Origin: Ningiella ruwaisensis
Lineage (GTDB): Bacteria; Pseudomonadota; Gammaproteobacteria; Enterobacterales; Alteromonadaceae
NCBI RefSeq assembly: GCF_004798935.1
Contig: NZ_RAHT01000001.1
Coordinates: 1 to 64,000 of the forward strand
Reading direction: 5' to 3'
DNA length: 64,000 bases
Positions 33,569 through 44,422 of the stretch are shown one piece after another; position 1 is the stretch's first letter, and the number at the start of each line of letters is the position of its first letter. The translations under genes were made by a program, and so were the position numbers. A model generated the notes under the pieces. It did no database searches and was not told the DNA's origin. It was given only the letters and a program-made list of their open reading frames with translations.

Positions 33569-35512
33569 CTACTCGTTGTTCTGTTTTTCTTCTAATGCTT
33601 CCCAGCGCTCAAAGGCTTGTTCAAGCTCGTTTTCTTTTATTTGTAAGGCATCCAGGATTGGCTGAGTTTCTGTCGCATCCTGCTCAAAAAACGCAGGGGC
33701 GTTGATCTTCTCCTGCAGCGCTTCAATCTCTGTTTCTAATTGTTCAATCTGTTTCGGCAGTTGCTCGAGCGCCAATTTATCTTTGTATGATAACTTGTTA
33801 GGCTTTTTTTGAGTAGCCTTGTTTTGGCTTTCCTGTGCACTTTCCTTAGCCCGAACCGCTTGGCTAGACGCCTGCTGTTGTTTTTGCTGCTCTTGTTTTT
33901 GTAAAAGGGAATCTCGCTCGGCGTACCACTGTGCGGCGTCTGAATAACCGCCTACAAATTGGTTTATCACGCCGCCTCCCTCAAACACTAAAGAGGTTGT
34001 AACAACATTGTCAATAAACTCTCTATCGTGACTGACGAGCAACACCGTCCCTGAATACTCCACTAAAAGCGACTCAAGCAATTCTAGCGTTTCGACATCG
34101 AGGTCATTGGTTGGTTCATCGAGAATCAATAAATTACTGGGCTTAAGCATTAATTTTGCCAGCATCAGCCGGTTTTTTTCGCCTCCAGACAAGGTTGATA
34201 CTGGCGCATTCATGCGCTCAGGAGTAAACAAATAATCTTGCAGATAGCTTATAACATGTCGTGGCGCGCCGTTAACCATCACTTCGCGCTTTCCATCAGC
34301 AATGACATCAATCAAAGGTTTGTGTAACTCAAGCTGACTTCTGTGCTGGTCAAAATAAGCGATTTCCAGGTTAACGCCGCGCTGAATTTCACCGCTATTT
34401 GGCTCCTCTTCCCCCAGTAATAATTTAATAAACGAGGATTTTCCACAGCCATTAGGACCAATTAACGCAAGCTTGTCTCCTCTTGCAATCAACAAGCTTA
34501 AGTCAGTGATGAGAGGCTTATTTTCGTATCCAAAACTAACATTCTCAAGCTCAAACACGCGCTTGCCTGAACGCTGACCATCGTTTCCTTTAATGATGGC
34601 AGAACCCACCACATTGCGGCGAGCTTTATACTCTTCCCGTAAAGACTTTAAAGCCCTTACCCGACCTTCATTTCGCGTTCTTCGCGCCTTAATACCCTGT
34701 CGGATCCACACTTCTTCTTTTGCCAGCTTTTTATCAAATTCCTTTTGATGCGTGGCCTCGACTTCCAGGTCGTGCGCTTTTTGCTCAAGGTATGTGTCGT
34801 ATTTGACCGGATAAGATTTTACCTGCCCGCGATCAATATCAATAATTCTTGTAGCAAGGTTTCGGATAAAACTTCTATCGTGACTGATAAATACAAGCGT
34901 ACCGCTAAAATTAAGTAGCGCTTTTTCAAGCCATTTGACCATATCGATATCAAGATGGTTGGTAGGCTCGTCAAGCAATAGCACGTCTGGTTGACTTACC
35001 AATGCTCGAGCTAACGCGGCTTTACGTCGCCATCCACCCGATAAGTCCTTTAGTTGTGTCTCGGCAGGCAACTGCAGTTGAGTAAGCACGTTCGCAATTT
35101 GCTGTTCCAGATGCCACGCATTTTTCGCATCAAGCTTTTCTTGTAAATTTTGCAGTTTCATCAGCGCCTGTTCAGACGGATCGCTTGCAAGCAAATCGGC
35201 CTGATGGTGATAGTCTTTTATCAACTCAGCGTTATCACCTAGACCTTCTGCCACGTAATCATAGATACTGGTATCTACATGCTCTGGCGGGTCTTGAGCA
35301 AGGCGAGAAATTATTGTATCGCCTGCGACAATTCGCTGACCATCGTCCAGCTTGGTTTCACCGCTCAGCACTTTTAATAAAGTAGATTTCCCGCTTCCGT
35401 TGCGCCCTAAAATACAAACACGTTCCTGAGTCTGAATATTGACGTTGGCATCGTCTATAAGCGGCGGTTGGCCGAATAAAATCGACGCATTTTTTAGTTG
35501 TATAAGATTCAT
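33569..35512 (-). CDS. uup: ABC-F ATPase Uup
   Basis: A 647-residue cytosolic ATPase with two ABC domains and a C-terminal coiled coil. Walker A: GRNGSGKST near residue 36 and GPNGCGKSS near 355. ABC signatures: LSGGWRRKAALARAL and LSGGEKNRLMLAKLM. Walker B: LLLDEPTNHLD and LILDEPTNDLD. The coiled-coil tail (from about 560: YKDKLALEQLPKQIEQLETE) binds DNA in E. coli Uup. It acts on ribosomes or on genome stability (precise excision of transposons). Its ATG overlaps the stop of the glutaredoxin-like gene. Confidence 0.95.
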   Translation of the reverse strand: MNLIQLKNASILFGQPPLIDDANVNIQTQERVCILGRNGSGKSTLLKVLSGETKLDDGQRIVAGDTIISRLAQDPPEHVDTSIYDYVAEGLGDNAELIKDYHHQADLLASDPSEQALMKLQNLQEKLDAKNAWHLEQQIANVLTQLQLPAETQLKDLSGGWRRKAALARALVSQPDVLLLDEPTNHLDIDMVKWLEKALLNFSGTLVFISHDRSFIRNLATRIIDIDRGQVKSYPVKYDTYLEQKAHDLEVEATHQKEFDKKLAKEEVWIRQGIKARRTRNEGRVRALKSLREEYKARRNVVGSAIIKGNDGQRSGKRVFELENVSFGYENKPLITDLSLLIARGDKLALIGPNGCGKSSFIKLLLGEEEPNSGEIQRGVNLEIAYFDQHRSQLELHKPLIDVIADGKREVMVNGAPRHVISYLQDYLFTPERMNAPVSTLSGGEKNRLMLAKLMLKPSNLLILDEPTNDLDVETLELLESLLVEYSGTVLLVSHDREFIDNVVTTSLVFEGGGVINQFVGGYSDAAQWYAERDSLLQKQEQQKQQQASSQAVRAKESAQESQNKATQKKPNKLSYKDKLALEQLPKQIEQLETEIEALQEKINAPAFFEQDATETQPILDALQIKENELEQAFERWEALEEKQNNE

Positions 35513-35799
35513 GATAAAAACTGCTTTAACTGCATATCATCAAAAGGCCAGCCTAATTCATCTTGCGTATCAACGCGTTTGAGCACGGGAATACGAAGGG
35601 CGTACAGGTGATATAACTCGGGATCTTTTCGAATATTGTATTTTTTCAAATGAAAGCGTGAAAACGACACTTGACTCTGTTGCACTTGCTCAAATATATG
35701 CTCAGCCTTATCGCATAATTCACAGTGCTCACCCGTGAACAAGGCAATTTCTATTTCGTTATTTTGCGTTTTAGCAACTGACTGCTGCTCTGATTTCAT
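35509..35799 (-). CDS. Glutaredoxin-family protein (DUF836-like)
   Basis: A 96-residue thioredoxin-fold protein with the active-site CELC (C26, C29) in ALFTGEHCELCDKAEHIF and a cis-Pro in LRIPVLKR. It probably handles a thiol-disulfide exchange step in the cytosol; the partner is unknown. It overlaps rlmKL upstream and uup downstream by four bases each, so the three genes are translationally coupled. The same placement next to rlmKL and uup appears in related marine gammaproteobacteria, from general knowledge. Confidence 0.85.
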   Translation of the reverse strand: MKSEQQSVAKTQNNEIEIALFTGEHCELCDKAEHIFEQVQQSQVSFSRFHLKKYNIRKDPELYHLYALRIPVLKRVDTQDELGWPFDDMQLKQFLS

Positions 35800-38096
35800 A
35801 TCTTATGGATTTCCCAGCATTGATGGATTTTCGGGTTGCGCTTAAAGTCTTCTGGCAAGGTATTTTGCGATATATTTTTTGCCTGCAGTCCAAGCGCTTT
35901 CACGCCCTCTTCATCCAGCTTGAATTTTCGAAGGTTATTACTGAAAAACAGCACCCCTTTATGGTTGAGACACTTTGCCGCATTTTCGAGTAATGACAGA
36001 TGATCGCGCTGCACATCCCACGTATCGTCCATGCGTTTAGAGTTGGAAAACGACGGCGGGTCAATAAATATCGCATCATACTTTGGCAAGGCGCTATTGG
36101 CGCGATTTGCAAGCCATTTCAGGCAATCTGCCTGTTCGAACACATATAGACCATGTTTGCCTTGAATTTGCTCGCTTGCATTTTTATTGTACGCGTTACT
36201 TTTTGCAATAAGCCCATTCAAAATAAAATTGTCTTTTGCCCAGTTCACATAGGTTTTCGACATATCCACACTGGTCACACTCGCCGCGCCGTGAAGCGCT
36301 GCATGGACCGATACGCTTCCGGTGTAAGCAAACAGATTTAACACGTGCTTTTTATGGACACGTTTGGCGAACATCTGCCGGGTTGTTCTGTGATCAAGAA
36401 ATAAACCTACGTCTAAATAATCGCTTGGATTGATGTAAAACTTGGCGCCGTATTCTTCAACTACCACGCGCTTTCCTGAGTTATCACGCTTCTGATACTG
36501 ACTATTACCTGATTGACGTTGTCTGGTTTTCAGCACAAGCTTTTTAGTATCACACTGTAAGACTTTCGGAAGCCTCAGCAAGGCTTTTTGAAGACGCTCC
36601 TGCGCGACCTTTTCAGGAAGCGACTTTGGCGGCGCATACTCTTGCATGATGACCCAGTCGTCGTAAATATCAATCGCAAAATTATAGTGCGGCAAGTCAG
36701 CATCATAGAGCCTATATGCTTGTATATTCTCGCGCTTGAGCCACTTTTCCAGTCGCTTTTTATTTTTTTTCAGGCGATTGGAAAATTCATCATTCGCATC
36801 TGCAGGGTGCTGGCCTTCATCATCATTTGCCATTGATGATGCGTCTTTTGCGCCTACTCCGGGTTTATCAAACTGCTCAAGATTTTTATCATTGAGTATG
36901 TAGTTCATAAGAACACAGTCTAATTTCCCGTTGTTAATAGCATATTTTTTGTCAAAGCGAAGCTTCAAGGCTTTAAGTAGCTGTTCATCACTTGATAAAA
37001 GCGATACATGCCAGTGTGCAAAATGCGTTTTCAAGTGCCTGCCTAAGCTATCATAAAGCGGCAGCAAACTAACATAATCACCTAAACGCTCGCCATAAGG
37101 AGGATTACTAACGATGTAGCCTGGTGGACAATCTACCTTGGCATCTAATACATCACATTGTTTAAACTGGATGATTCCCTCAACCCCAGCTCGTTTTGCA
37201 TTTTCTATCGCTATATCAATTACTTTGGTGCTTATATCGTAAGCGTAGATAGGAGCAGTAGTCTCTCTTATTGCAGCAAAGGCGCTTTTTCTTAGAGACT
37301 GCCAAAGCGCTTCATTATGACCAAGATAGTGTTCAAAGCCCCACTCTTCCCGGAATAAATTGGGTGGACGCTTAGTCGCCATCATCGCCGCTTCAATGGC
37401 TATCGTGCCTGCTCCACACATTGGGTCGAGTAGCGCCGTTTCCGGCGTTTGTTCAAGCGCATCGAGCCATCCACTTCGCATCAGTATCGCTGCCGCTACC
37501 TGCTCTTTAAGCGGCGCATCACCGGTTTCTATGCGATAGCCTCGCTGATGTAAACTTGCACCGGACGTATCCAGACAAATGTCAAGCTTATCTCGACGCA
37601 GTCGCGCGTATATTTGCATATCAGGCGCTTGTCGAGCAACGTCGGGACGCTGACCACATTGCTTAACAAACCTATCAACAATAGCGTCTTTTATTTTGAG
37701 TGCGCCAAACTGCGTATTTCTAATGAGGCGATTTGTGCCATTAAAGCGCACCGCAATACTGCGCGAGACATCAAAAAGCGCGTGCCACTGAATCGCATAG
37801 GCTAATTCGTACATGTCTTCAGCAGTTTTAATTTGACCTGAATTTAATACCAGCAAAACGCGGTTGGCTAAACGACTGTGTAAATTTAAGGCATAAATTT
37901 CTGCCAGACTTGCGCGCAAACTGCATTGTCCGGGCGATAATTTAATGGGACGCTCATCGCCAACTATGCTATGAATTTCTTTAAGCAGTAATTCATCTAA
38001 TCCTTTTGCACAAATCAGAATAATGTCGTGCATCGCATTATGCACAGTGTCGTTCTGGGAGGCTTCCTGCGTCTTTTCTAAAGATTTAATAGGCAT
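35796..38096 (-). CDS. rlmL: Bifunctional 23S rRNA methyltransferase RlmKL
   Basis: A 766-residue fusion that modifies 23S rRNA at G2445 (N2, RlmL) and G2069 (N7, RlmK). The N-terminal THUMP domain covers about 25-180. The first methyltransferase domain shows [16 protein letters not shown] and the catalytic [10 protein letters not shown]. An extra Asp/Ala-rich linker (near residues 420-440, [16 protein letters not shown]) precedes the second domain, with [34 protein letters not shown] and [13 protein letters not shown]. It overlaps the pyrD end by 11 bases. A start at 38033 ([11 protein letters not shown]) is the alternative, nearer the E. coli N-terminus. Confidence 0.95.
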   Translation of the reverse strand: MPIKSLEKTQEASQNDTVHNAMHDIILICAKGLDELLLKEIHSIVGDERPIKLSPGQCSLRASLAEIYALNLHSRLANRVLLVLNSGQIKTAEDMYELAYAIQWHALFDVSRSIAVRFNGTNRLIRNTQFGALKIKDAIVDRFVKQCGQRPDVARQAPDMQIYARLRRDKLDICLDTSGASLHQRGYRIETGDAPLKEQVAAAILMRSGWLDALEQTPETALLDPMCGAGTIAIEAAMMATKRPPNLFREEWGFEHYLGHNEALWQSLRKSAFAAIRETTAPIYAYDISTKVIDIAIENAKRAGVEGIIQFKQCDVLDAKVDCPPGYIVSNPPYGERLGDYVSLLPLYDSLGRHLKTHFAHWHVSLLSSDEQLLKALKLRFDKKYAINNGKLDCVLMNYILNDKNLEQFDKPGVGAKDASSMANDDEGQHPADANDEFSNRLKKNKKRLEKWLKRENIQAYRLYDADLPHYNFAIDIYDDWVIMQEYAPPKSLPEKVAQERLQKALLRLPKVLQCDTKKLVLKTRQRQSGNSQYQKRDNSGKRVVVEEYGAKFYINPSDYLDVGLFLDHRTTRQMFAKRVHKKHVLNLFAYTGSVSVHAALHGAASVTSVDMSKTYVNWAKDNFILNGLIAKSNAYNKNASEQIQGKHGLYVFEQADCLKWLANRANSALPKYDAIFIDPPSFSNSKRMDDTWDVQRDHLSLLENAAKCLNHKGVLFFSNNLRKFKLDEEGVKALGLQAKNISQNTLPEDFKRNPKIHQCWEIHKI

Positions 38097-39093
38097 CTAC
38101 AAGCGCCTTAATTAATTTTGGACCTTGATAAATAAATGAAGAGTACACTTGCAATAAGCTTGCACCAGCCTCAAAGCGAGCCTTTGCATCTTCTTTACTG
38201 GAAATTCCACCGACACCGACAATTGGAATCTTACTCTCTAAAGCGACATTCAACGCTTTAGTAACGTCGAGGCTTTTCTGGCATAGTACTCGACCGCTCA
38301 AACCGCCCGCTTCTTCTGCGTGTTTATGGCCTGCCACAAGCGTTCGGTCAAGGGTGGTATTCGTCGCAATAACGCCGTCCATTTGTGTATCAAGTAGAGT
38401 CCTGGCGATTTGCTCTATGGCGATTTGGTCCAGATCCGGCGCAATTTTTACTAAGAGCGGAACGCGTTTTTGATGCTTTGTATTCAAATTTTCGACTTCG
38501 TTTTTCAGCCCACCCAGTAAACGTGTAAGCGCTTCCCCATATTGCAGATTACGCAAACCGGGGGTGTTAGGAGAGCTAATATTAATCGTCACATATGTAG
38601 CATGGGCATGGACTTTTTTCAGGCAATGTAAGTAATCGTCAAGCGCGTTTTCTTCTGCGGTTGCTTTATTTTTGCCTATATTAATGCCCAAGACGCCTTG
38701 GTAATTTGATGCCTCAACCTGTTTAACAAGATAATCAACGCCTTTATTGTTAAAACCCATTCGGTTAATGATGGCGTCAAACTCTGGCAGTCGGAATAAG
38801 CGCGGCTTTTCGTTACCTGGCTGTGCTTTAGGCGTCACAGTTCCTACTTCAACAAAACCGAATCCCATTTTGCCAAAGGCATCAATGCATTCTCCGTTTT
38901 TATCAAGGCCAGCCGCTAAACCGATCGGGTTTTTAAATTCAATGCCAAAGCAGGTAACTGGCTTCTCTGGAATATCCTGTGAATACAGCGCGCTAAGCGC
39001 ATTTTTACCTGAAGATTTAAGAAAACTAATCGACACATCGTGACTCCATTCAGGGTCACAATTTAATAATAACTTTTGAATAATCGAATACAC
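38086..39093 (-). CDS. pyrD: Dihydroorotate dehydrogenase, class 2 (quinone)
   Basis: A 335-residue membrane-associated FMN enzyme, oxidising dihydroorotate to orotate in pyrimidine synthesis and passing electrons to quinone. An amphipathic N-terminal helix ([22 protein letters not shown]) serves membrane binding. FMN and substrate motifs: [28 protein letters not shown], and [15 protein letters not shown] with the class 2 catalytic Ser. [20 protein letters not shown] is the phosphate-binding end. Order pyrD-rlmKL-(grx)-uup matches the enteric neighbourhood. Confidence 0.97.
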   Translation of the reverse strand: MYSIIQKLLLNCDPEWSHDVSISFLKSSGKNALSALYSQDIPEKPVTCFGIEFKNPIGLAAGLDKNGECIDAFGKMGFGFVEVGTVTPKAQPGNEKPRLFRLPEFDAIINRMGFNNKGVDYLVKQVEASNYQGVLGINIGKNKATAEENALDDYLHCLKKVHAHATYVTINISSPNTPGLRNLQYGEALTRLLGGLKNEVENLNTKHQKRVPLLVKIAPDLDQIAIEQIARTLLDTQMDGVIATNTTLDRTLVAGHKHAEEAGGLSGRVLCQKSLDVTKALNVALESKIPIVGVGGISSKEDAKARFEAGASLLQVYSSFIYQGPKLIKALVDAY

Positions 39094-39104
39094 AGCGCGT
39101 CCAA

Positions 39105-39140
39105 ACTGACAAAATTACTGACAAAATTACTGACAAAATT
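39105..39140. repeat. 12-base tandem repeat upstream of pyrD
   Basis: ACTGACAAAATT is repeated exactly three times, 12 bases before the pyrD start region and outside any gene. A short GCCTTC/GAAGGC hairpin follows at 39150-39165. Confidence 0.85.
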
Positions 39141-39230
39141 AAACATGCCTTCTCAAGAAGGCCAATGATATTTATTTGTTTTTTGTTAGGCCCTATTTTC
39201 AGCCTAAATAAGTCGCCAAATCCGCCTTAC

Positions 39231-39256
39231 AAAAAAGCCCTGCGAACAGGGCTTTT
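39231..39256 (-). terminator. Terminator of the glutamate dehydrogenase gene
   Basis: On the minus strand, AAAAGCCCTG and CAGGGCTTTTTT pair around a TTCG tetraloop and end in a T-run, 19 bases past the gdhB stop codon. Confidence 0.92.
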
Positions 39257-39274
39257 ATTTGCAGAGGCTATAGT

Positions 39275-42200
39275 TTAATGGTTTGCGCTTATGCTTAACA
39301 GCATCAATTCGCGCAAAGCGACAGAAAACTTGGCGAATTCATGATTTTCTGAGGTTTTAAACTCCGCCATCATGTGATACCAACGTGATAACTTCATTTT
39401 ATTATCCGCCATCCAGCTTTCAAGAATAGCATCAGCATCTTTACTTTTTGGTGCCGAGTTTAATAAAACGATAGTTAGCGCACGTTGTTGCCAGTCTAAT
39501 TCCTCGCGATAGGATGCGCGTGCAAGCGCTTGCCAGTGGTTAGATACAGTCTGCTGATTAATCTGCTCCAAGAACCAATGCAGCTCAAATTTGCTTCCCA
39601 TTTGATAGTATAAACGGGCAACAACATCCACTGGTCGTTTTTCTCCTTCAGCTATCTGCACCAAATCCATACTTGAGAACATATTGCTCAAACTGGCAAC
39701 CTTGTATGCTTGTTCCTCTGGAACGTTATGCGATTTTAGCTGCTCGGTACGTTTCTCAACGGTCGCCATCTCTTTACTGACAAGATACTTAGGCAGATTC
39801 TTCGCAATCACGTCGAAAGATTCACGATAACGGGCGATTGCGGTTTGAATATCGGCCTGTTTATCACCATGACGCAAATACCATCGTGCGGTGCGTCTTA
39901 GCGTGCGGCGCATGTCATCAAGAATTTGAAGCTGCACAGTAGCATCAATCGCATTATCCAAATCTTCAATATCTGACCAAAGCGCGCCCATATTAAATAC
40001 ACCTTTAACGATGGTGTAGGCATGTGCGACTTCAGCCACCGATGCACCGGTTTCTTCCATTAAACGGAAAACAAAGTTAAGCCCCATATCATTTACGATC
40101 TCGTTGGTTAACTTTGTTGCAATGATTTCGCGCCGCAACGGGTGCTCCTGCATTTGCGCGCGGTATTTTTCGCGCAATATACTGGGGAATGCGTTCAGCA
40201 AGTGCCTTTCATAGTAAGCGTTATCGGTGATTTCCTTAATATTGAGTTCTTCTTTAAGCACCATTTTTCCGTAGGCAACCAGTACTGCAAGTTCTGGTCG
40301 TGTAAGGCCTTGACCTGTAACAACGCGTTCCGATATTTCATCATCACTTGGAATAAACTCAAGCTCACGGTTTAAAGCGCCATCGCGCTCTAGTGCATGA
40401 ATAAAACGCAGTTGTTCTTTCAGTTGTTTTACGCCAGCAAGATGCGTGATTGAGATAGACTGCGTTTGTCGGTAGCAATCTTCAATAACGATGTCACCTA
40501 CGTCGTCGGTCATATCGTAAAGTAGCTTATTACGTTGTTTAAGCGTCAAATCACCATTGGCTACCAAGCTATTAAGCAGGATTTTTATGTTTACTTCATT
40601 ATCTGAGCAATCCACCCCGCCCACGTTATCAATAAAGTCTGTATTAACTCGTCCGCCGTTAGCCGCGTATTCAATACGACCTAGTTGGGTCATGCCGAGG
40701 TTACCGCCCTCTCCAATGATTTGCGCCTGAACGTCTTTTCCATTTACGCGCAAACTGTCATTGGCTCTATCACCTACATCAGCATGTGATTCTTTCGAAC
40801 TTTTGATATAGGTACCAATTCCGCCATTCCAGATTAAATCTACCGGCATTTTCAGTACGTTATGAATGAGCTCGTTGGGAGTCATGGCGGATTGTTTGGT
40901 ATTAAGCCATTTTTTCATTTCAGGTGTGAGTTTTATGGATTTCTCACTGCGCTTGAAAATGCCGCCGCCGCTTGAAATAAGCTCACGGTTATAATCATCC
41001 CATGTCAAACTCGGATCGGCGAACAAACGCTGGCGTTCTTTGTAAGTTGCGGCCGGATCAGGGTCTGGGTCAAAGAAAATATGCATGTGATTAAATGCAC
41101 ACACAATTCGCGTTTGCTCCGACAATAGCATGCCGTTGCCAAACACATCACCCGACATATCACCAATGCCGACGCAAGTAAAAGGAGTAGTTTGACAATC
41201 AATCCCCAATTCACGGAAGTGACGTTTCACTGATTCCCACGCACCTTTTGCAGTGATCCCCATTTTCTTATGGTCATAGCCAACGCTGCCACCAGAAGCA
41301 AAAGCATCACCTAACCAGAAGTTGAATTCTGCAGAGATACCGTTAGCGATATCAGAAAAGGTGGCCGTTCCTTTATCGGCGGCTACAACCAAATAGGGAT
41401 CATCTTCATCAAGTCGCACAACTTGTTTTGGTGCAACTACTTTGCCGTCAATAATATTGTCTGTGATATCCAGCAAGCTACGGATAAAGATTTTGTAACA
41501 TGCTTGGCCTTCCGCCTGAATACTAGCTCTGTCGGCATCTTTTGGCATGCGTTTACATACAAAACCGCCTTTGGCACCAACGGGGACAATGACGGTATTT
41601 TTGACTTGCTGCGCTTTTACCAGACCAAGAATTTCAGTTCTGAAATCTTCCATTCGATCAGACCAGCGCAGACCACCGCGAGCAACTTTTCCGCCACGCA
41701 AGTGAACACCCTCTACTCTTGGCGAGTAGACAAATATTTCAAACTTCGGCAGAGGTAGCGGCATTTCTGGGATGTCGCTCGGCTTAAGCTTAAAGGAAAT
41801 ATAGTGTTTAGTATTCCCATTGTCGTCAGTTTGGTAAAAGTTGGTACGTAAGGTCGCGTTTATCAAATCCAGGTAACGTCTGATAATTCTGTCATCATCC
41901 AGGTTCGACACAGCATCAAGTTTTTTAATAATGTCTTGTTCGAGGCCATCGCGCTTTTTCGCATTACGCTTTATATTCGGACAAAAGGTCAAGTCAAAAT
42001 AAGTGATGAGATCTTTTGCTATGTCTGGATAAGACGCAAGCGTATTGGCGATGTAGTCAATACTGAATGACGAACCAATTTGACGCATATATTTGGCGTA
42101 AGCACGCACAATTGTGACCATCCGTCCGGGAATTGATGCGCCAAGTATTAGCCGGTTAAAGCCATCATCTTCCAGCTCTGCGTTCCATACATCTGAAAAC

Positions 42201-44113
42201 GCACTTTGGAAAAGCTCCTGCGCGCGTTCCATATCAAAATCGTGACTTTGCTTATGGAGCATCGTAAAGTCCATGATCCAGCTTACTTGACCTTGATCGT
42301 TAGTCACTCTGTAAGGACTCTCATCTACTACTCTTAGTCCAAAGTTTTCAAGCATTGGAAGCACGTCCGACAAATGAATCGGTTCGTCAGCGTGATAAAG
42401 CTTTAACTTAACAATATCTGATTCGCTGCCCTCTTCCTGCGGACGATAGAACAGGATATCTAGCGGTGTATCTTTATGGAGCGTCTCAATATGCTGAATA
42501 TCTACCAAGGCAGCGCTGGGTAAATTTTGCTCTGAATAAGAACGTGAAAAGGCATTGTCGTACTTGCGAACAACCGATTTCCCTTTCGCTTCACCATAAA
42601 ACGCGTTGATTTTAGCATTGAGCTTGTCTTGCCACGATTTGGTTAATTCAATGACATTGCGTTCAATATCGTTCACATCGAACTCCATATTATTATTTTG
42701 AACACGGGCAATATAATGAGTACGCGCATATACCGATTCAGAAAAATAGGTATTAAATTCGACCTCTCCTACTGCGTTGAATGCTTTTTTTAGCAAGACT
42801 TGCGTGTCTTTTCTTAATTGCGTGTTATAGCGCTCTCTTGGCACATAAACCATACAGGAAAAGAAGCGACCAAAAGTATCTCGGCGAACAAATAGCTTGG
42901 ACATACCGCGTTCTTGCATTTGGAAAATGCCAAGAATAATTTGCGCAAGTTCTTCATCCGATGTTTGCAATAGTTCATCACGAGGATAGGTCTCAACGAT
43001 GTTAACGAAGGCTTTATATGCGTGCGTACCTTGATCAAAACCTGATAACTTACACATGCGGTCAATCTTTTCTTTGAGCATGGGTAAATCAGTTGCACTA
43101 CTGTTATAAAAGGACGCAGAATAAAGACCTAAAAAGCGATGCTCGCCGCATACCTGACCTTTTTTATCAAATTCCTTAATACCAATATAATCCATATACG
43201 CAGGACGATGAACGCGAGAGTGTGAGTTGGTTTTTGTCAGCATTAGCGGATTACTGGAAAGCGCTTCGTCTCTCGCGGTTGCCGGCATTTGAGATAGCAG
43301 CCTTGCTTTATCACTGATTGAGTTTTTCATCAGTCCAAGACTACTGTCATTATCGGGTATCCAGCGATGGTCGCCTTCGATGGCTTTCACTTCATAATAA
43401 CGATAGCCCATTAAGGTGAAATTATGATCGTTCAGCCAATTTAAAAACGTTTTACCTTGCTGTTTAACTTCCGCACTGGCCTGCGAATTTGACTTGTCGA
43501 AATTTTTAGTAATTCCGGCCAGCTTTTCGCGCATCGGCTTCCAATCAGATACCGATAATGACACCTCTGATACCACAGAGTGCAATTCCTCAGTAAGTGC
43601 TTTGATGTCAGATCCTCTGGATTGTCTGTCAATTTCAATGAAGAAGACGGTTTCAGTGATATGAGCTTGCTCACGCTCGTCCGGATTCACAAACTCAGTG
43701 ACTTTGTTTTGCGCGTTGCGCTTGAAGTGCATAGGCGTGTGAAGTAGCAAGTGCGCTGTAATGTGCAGACGATTAATTGCCATGCGAATGGAATCGACCA
43801 GAAATGGCATGTCGTCCACAATAATTTGAATGACGGTGTGAGACGACTGCCAGCCATGCTTGGCAATTTCAGGATTTATGACGCGGATTAAAGGCGTCCC
43901 CTGCTGCTTTTCCTGAAGTTGACGCCATAAGCTCAATACTGTGCCATATAAATCGCTATCGCTTCGTTCGTGCAGGTCGTCAAACGACATATTCTTATAC
44001 AATAGTTTTGCAAATTGCTGCACTAACTCAGCATCTTTTGCATCGACTTTTTCGCCAATTAATGAGTGCACTTTGTCTAGTAGCACGGAATGTTGATGGT
44101 GGTTAACCGTCAT
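39275..44113 (-). CDS. gdhB: Large NAD-specific glutamate dehydrogenase
   Basis: A protein of about 1612 residues, the usual size of the 180-kDa bacterial NAD-GDH family (PF05088). It oxidatively deaminates glutamate to 2-oxoglutarate and ammonia and feeds amino-acid carbon to the TCA cycle. N-terminal ACT-like regulatory segments occupy roughly residues 1-700. The catalytic core has ARGGLRWSDRMEDFRTEILG, VGAKGGFVCKR (active-site Lys), GIGDMSGDVFGNGML, and GEGGNLGMTQLGRIEYA. The ATG at 44113 has GAGAG at good spacing; a GTG lies two codons upstream. Monocistronic, with its own terminator. Confidence 0.95.
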   Translation of the reverse strand: MTVNHHQHSVLLDKVHSLIGEKVDAKDAELVQQFAKLLYKNMSFDDLHERSDSDLYGTVLSLWRQLQEKQQGTPLIRVINPEIAKHGWQSSHTVIQIIVDDMPFLVDSIRMAINRLHITAHLLLHTPMHFKRNAQNKVTEFVNPDEREQAHITETVFFIEIDRQSRGSDIKALTEELHSVVSEVSLSVSDWKPMREKLAGITKNFDKSNSQASAEVKQQGKTFLNWLNDHNFTLMGYRYYEVKAIEGDHRWIPDNDSSLGLMKNSISDKARLLSQMPATARDEALSSNPLMLTKTNSHSRVHRPAYMDYIGIKEFDKKGQVCGEHRFLGLYSASFYNSSATDLPMLKEKIDRMCKLSGFDQGTHAYKAFVNIVETYPRDELLQTSDEELAQIILGIFQMQERGMSKLFVRRDTFGRFFSCMVYVPRERYNTQLRKDTQVLLKKAFNAVGEVEFNTYFSESVYARTHYIARVQNNNMEFDVNDIERNVIELTKSWQDKLNAKINAFYGEAKGKSVVRKYDNAFSRSYSEQNLPSAALVDIQHIETLHKDTPLDILFYRPQEEGSESDIVKLKLYHADEPIHLSDVLPMLENFGLRVVDESPYRVTNDQGQVSWIMDFTMLHKQSHDFDMERAQELFQSAFSDVWNAELEDDGFNRLILGASIPGRMVTIVRAYAKYMRQIGSSFSIDYIANTLASYPDIAKDLITYFDLTFCPNIKRNAKKRDGLEQDIIKKLDAVSNLDDDRIIRRYLDLINATLRTNFYQTDDNGNTKHYISFKLKPSDIPEMPLPLPKFEIFVYSPRVEGVHLRGGKVARGGLRWSDRMEDFRTEILGLVKAQQVKNTVIVPVGAKGGFVCKRMPKDADRASIQAEGQACYKIFIRSLLDITDNIIDGKVVAPKQVVRLDEDDPYLVVAADKGTATFSDIANGISAEFNFWLGDAFASGGSVGYDHKKMGITAKGAWESVKRHFRELGIDCQTTPFTCVGIGDMSGDVFGNGMLLSEQTRIVCAFNHMHIFFDPDPDPAATYKERQRLFADPSLTWDDYNRELISSGGGIFKRSEKSIKLTPEMKKWLNTKQSAMTPNELIHNVLKMPVDLIWNGGIGTYIKSSKESHADVGDRANDSLRVNGKDVQAQIIGEGGNLGMTQLGRIEYAANGGRVNTDFIDNVGGVDCSDNEVNIKILLNSLVANGDLTLKQRNKLLYDMTDDVGDIVIEDCYRQTQSISITHLAGVKQLKEQLRFIHALERDGALNRELEFIPSDDEISERVVTGQGLTRPELAVLVAYGKMVLKEELNIKEITDNAYYERHLLNAFPSILREKYRAQMQEHPLRREIIATKLTNEIVNDMGLNFVFRLMEETGASVAEVAHAYTIVKGVFNMGALWSDIEDLDNAIDATVQLQILDDMRRTLRRTARWYLRHGDKQADIQTAIARYRESFDVIAKNLPKYLVSKEMATVEKRTEQLKSHNVPEEQAYKVASLSNMFSSMDLVQIAEGEKRPVDVVARLYYQMGSKFELHWFLEQINQQTVSNHWQALARASYREELDWQQRALTIVLLNSAPKSKDADAILESWMADNKMKLSRWYHMMAEFKTSENHEFAKFSVALRELMLLSISANH

Positions 44114-44422
44114 GATCACTCTCGATATTTGTGTGTGTTAAACGTTCGGTCTGAGACCTTGTCCATTGTTAACGGTATTTTCCTAAAAAAATTAATAGTT
44201 TACTAGCTACTTTGCGCAAATAATTAACGCCGTTTTTACAACTTGAATAAGCAAGCAAGTAAAGTGCATAAAAAAAGGAGCCACTAGACTCCTTGATAAA
44301 TCATCTTACTATAACTATGCATAAATTACGTACAACTTCGCTACAAATCGCAACACTATGACGAACATTTACTCGCTAGTATCGGCTCGCTATAGAAAAT
44401 CTGCTCGCATAATTATGAACAA
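44114..44422. other. Intergenic region between the transporter operon and gdhB
   Basis: About 310 bases: the gdhB promoter and leader on the right and the terminator of the transporter operon (44270-44294) on the left. Nothing else stood out. Confidence 0.6.
44270..44294 (-). terminator. Terminator of the DUF1302-MMPL operon
   Basis: On the minus strand, AAGGAG and CTCCTT pair around an eight-base loop and lead into a T-run. It lies about 130 bases past the transporter stop codon. Confidence 0.7.
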
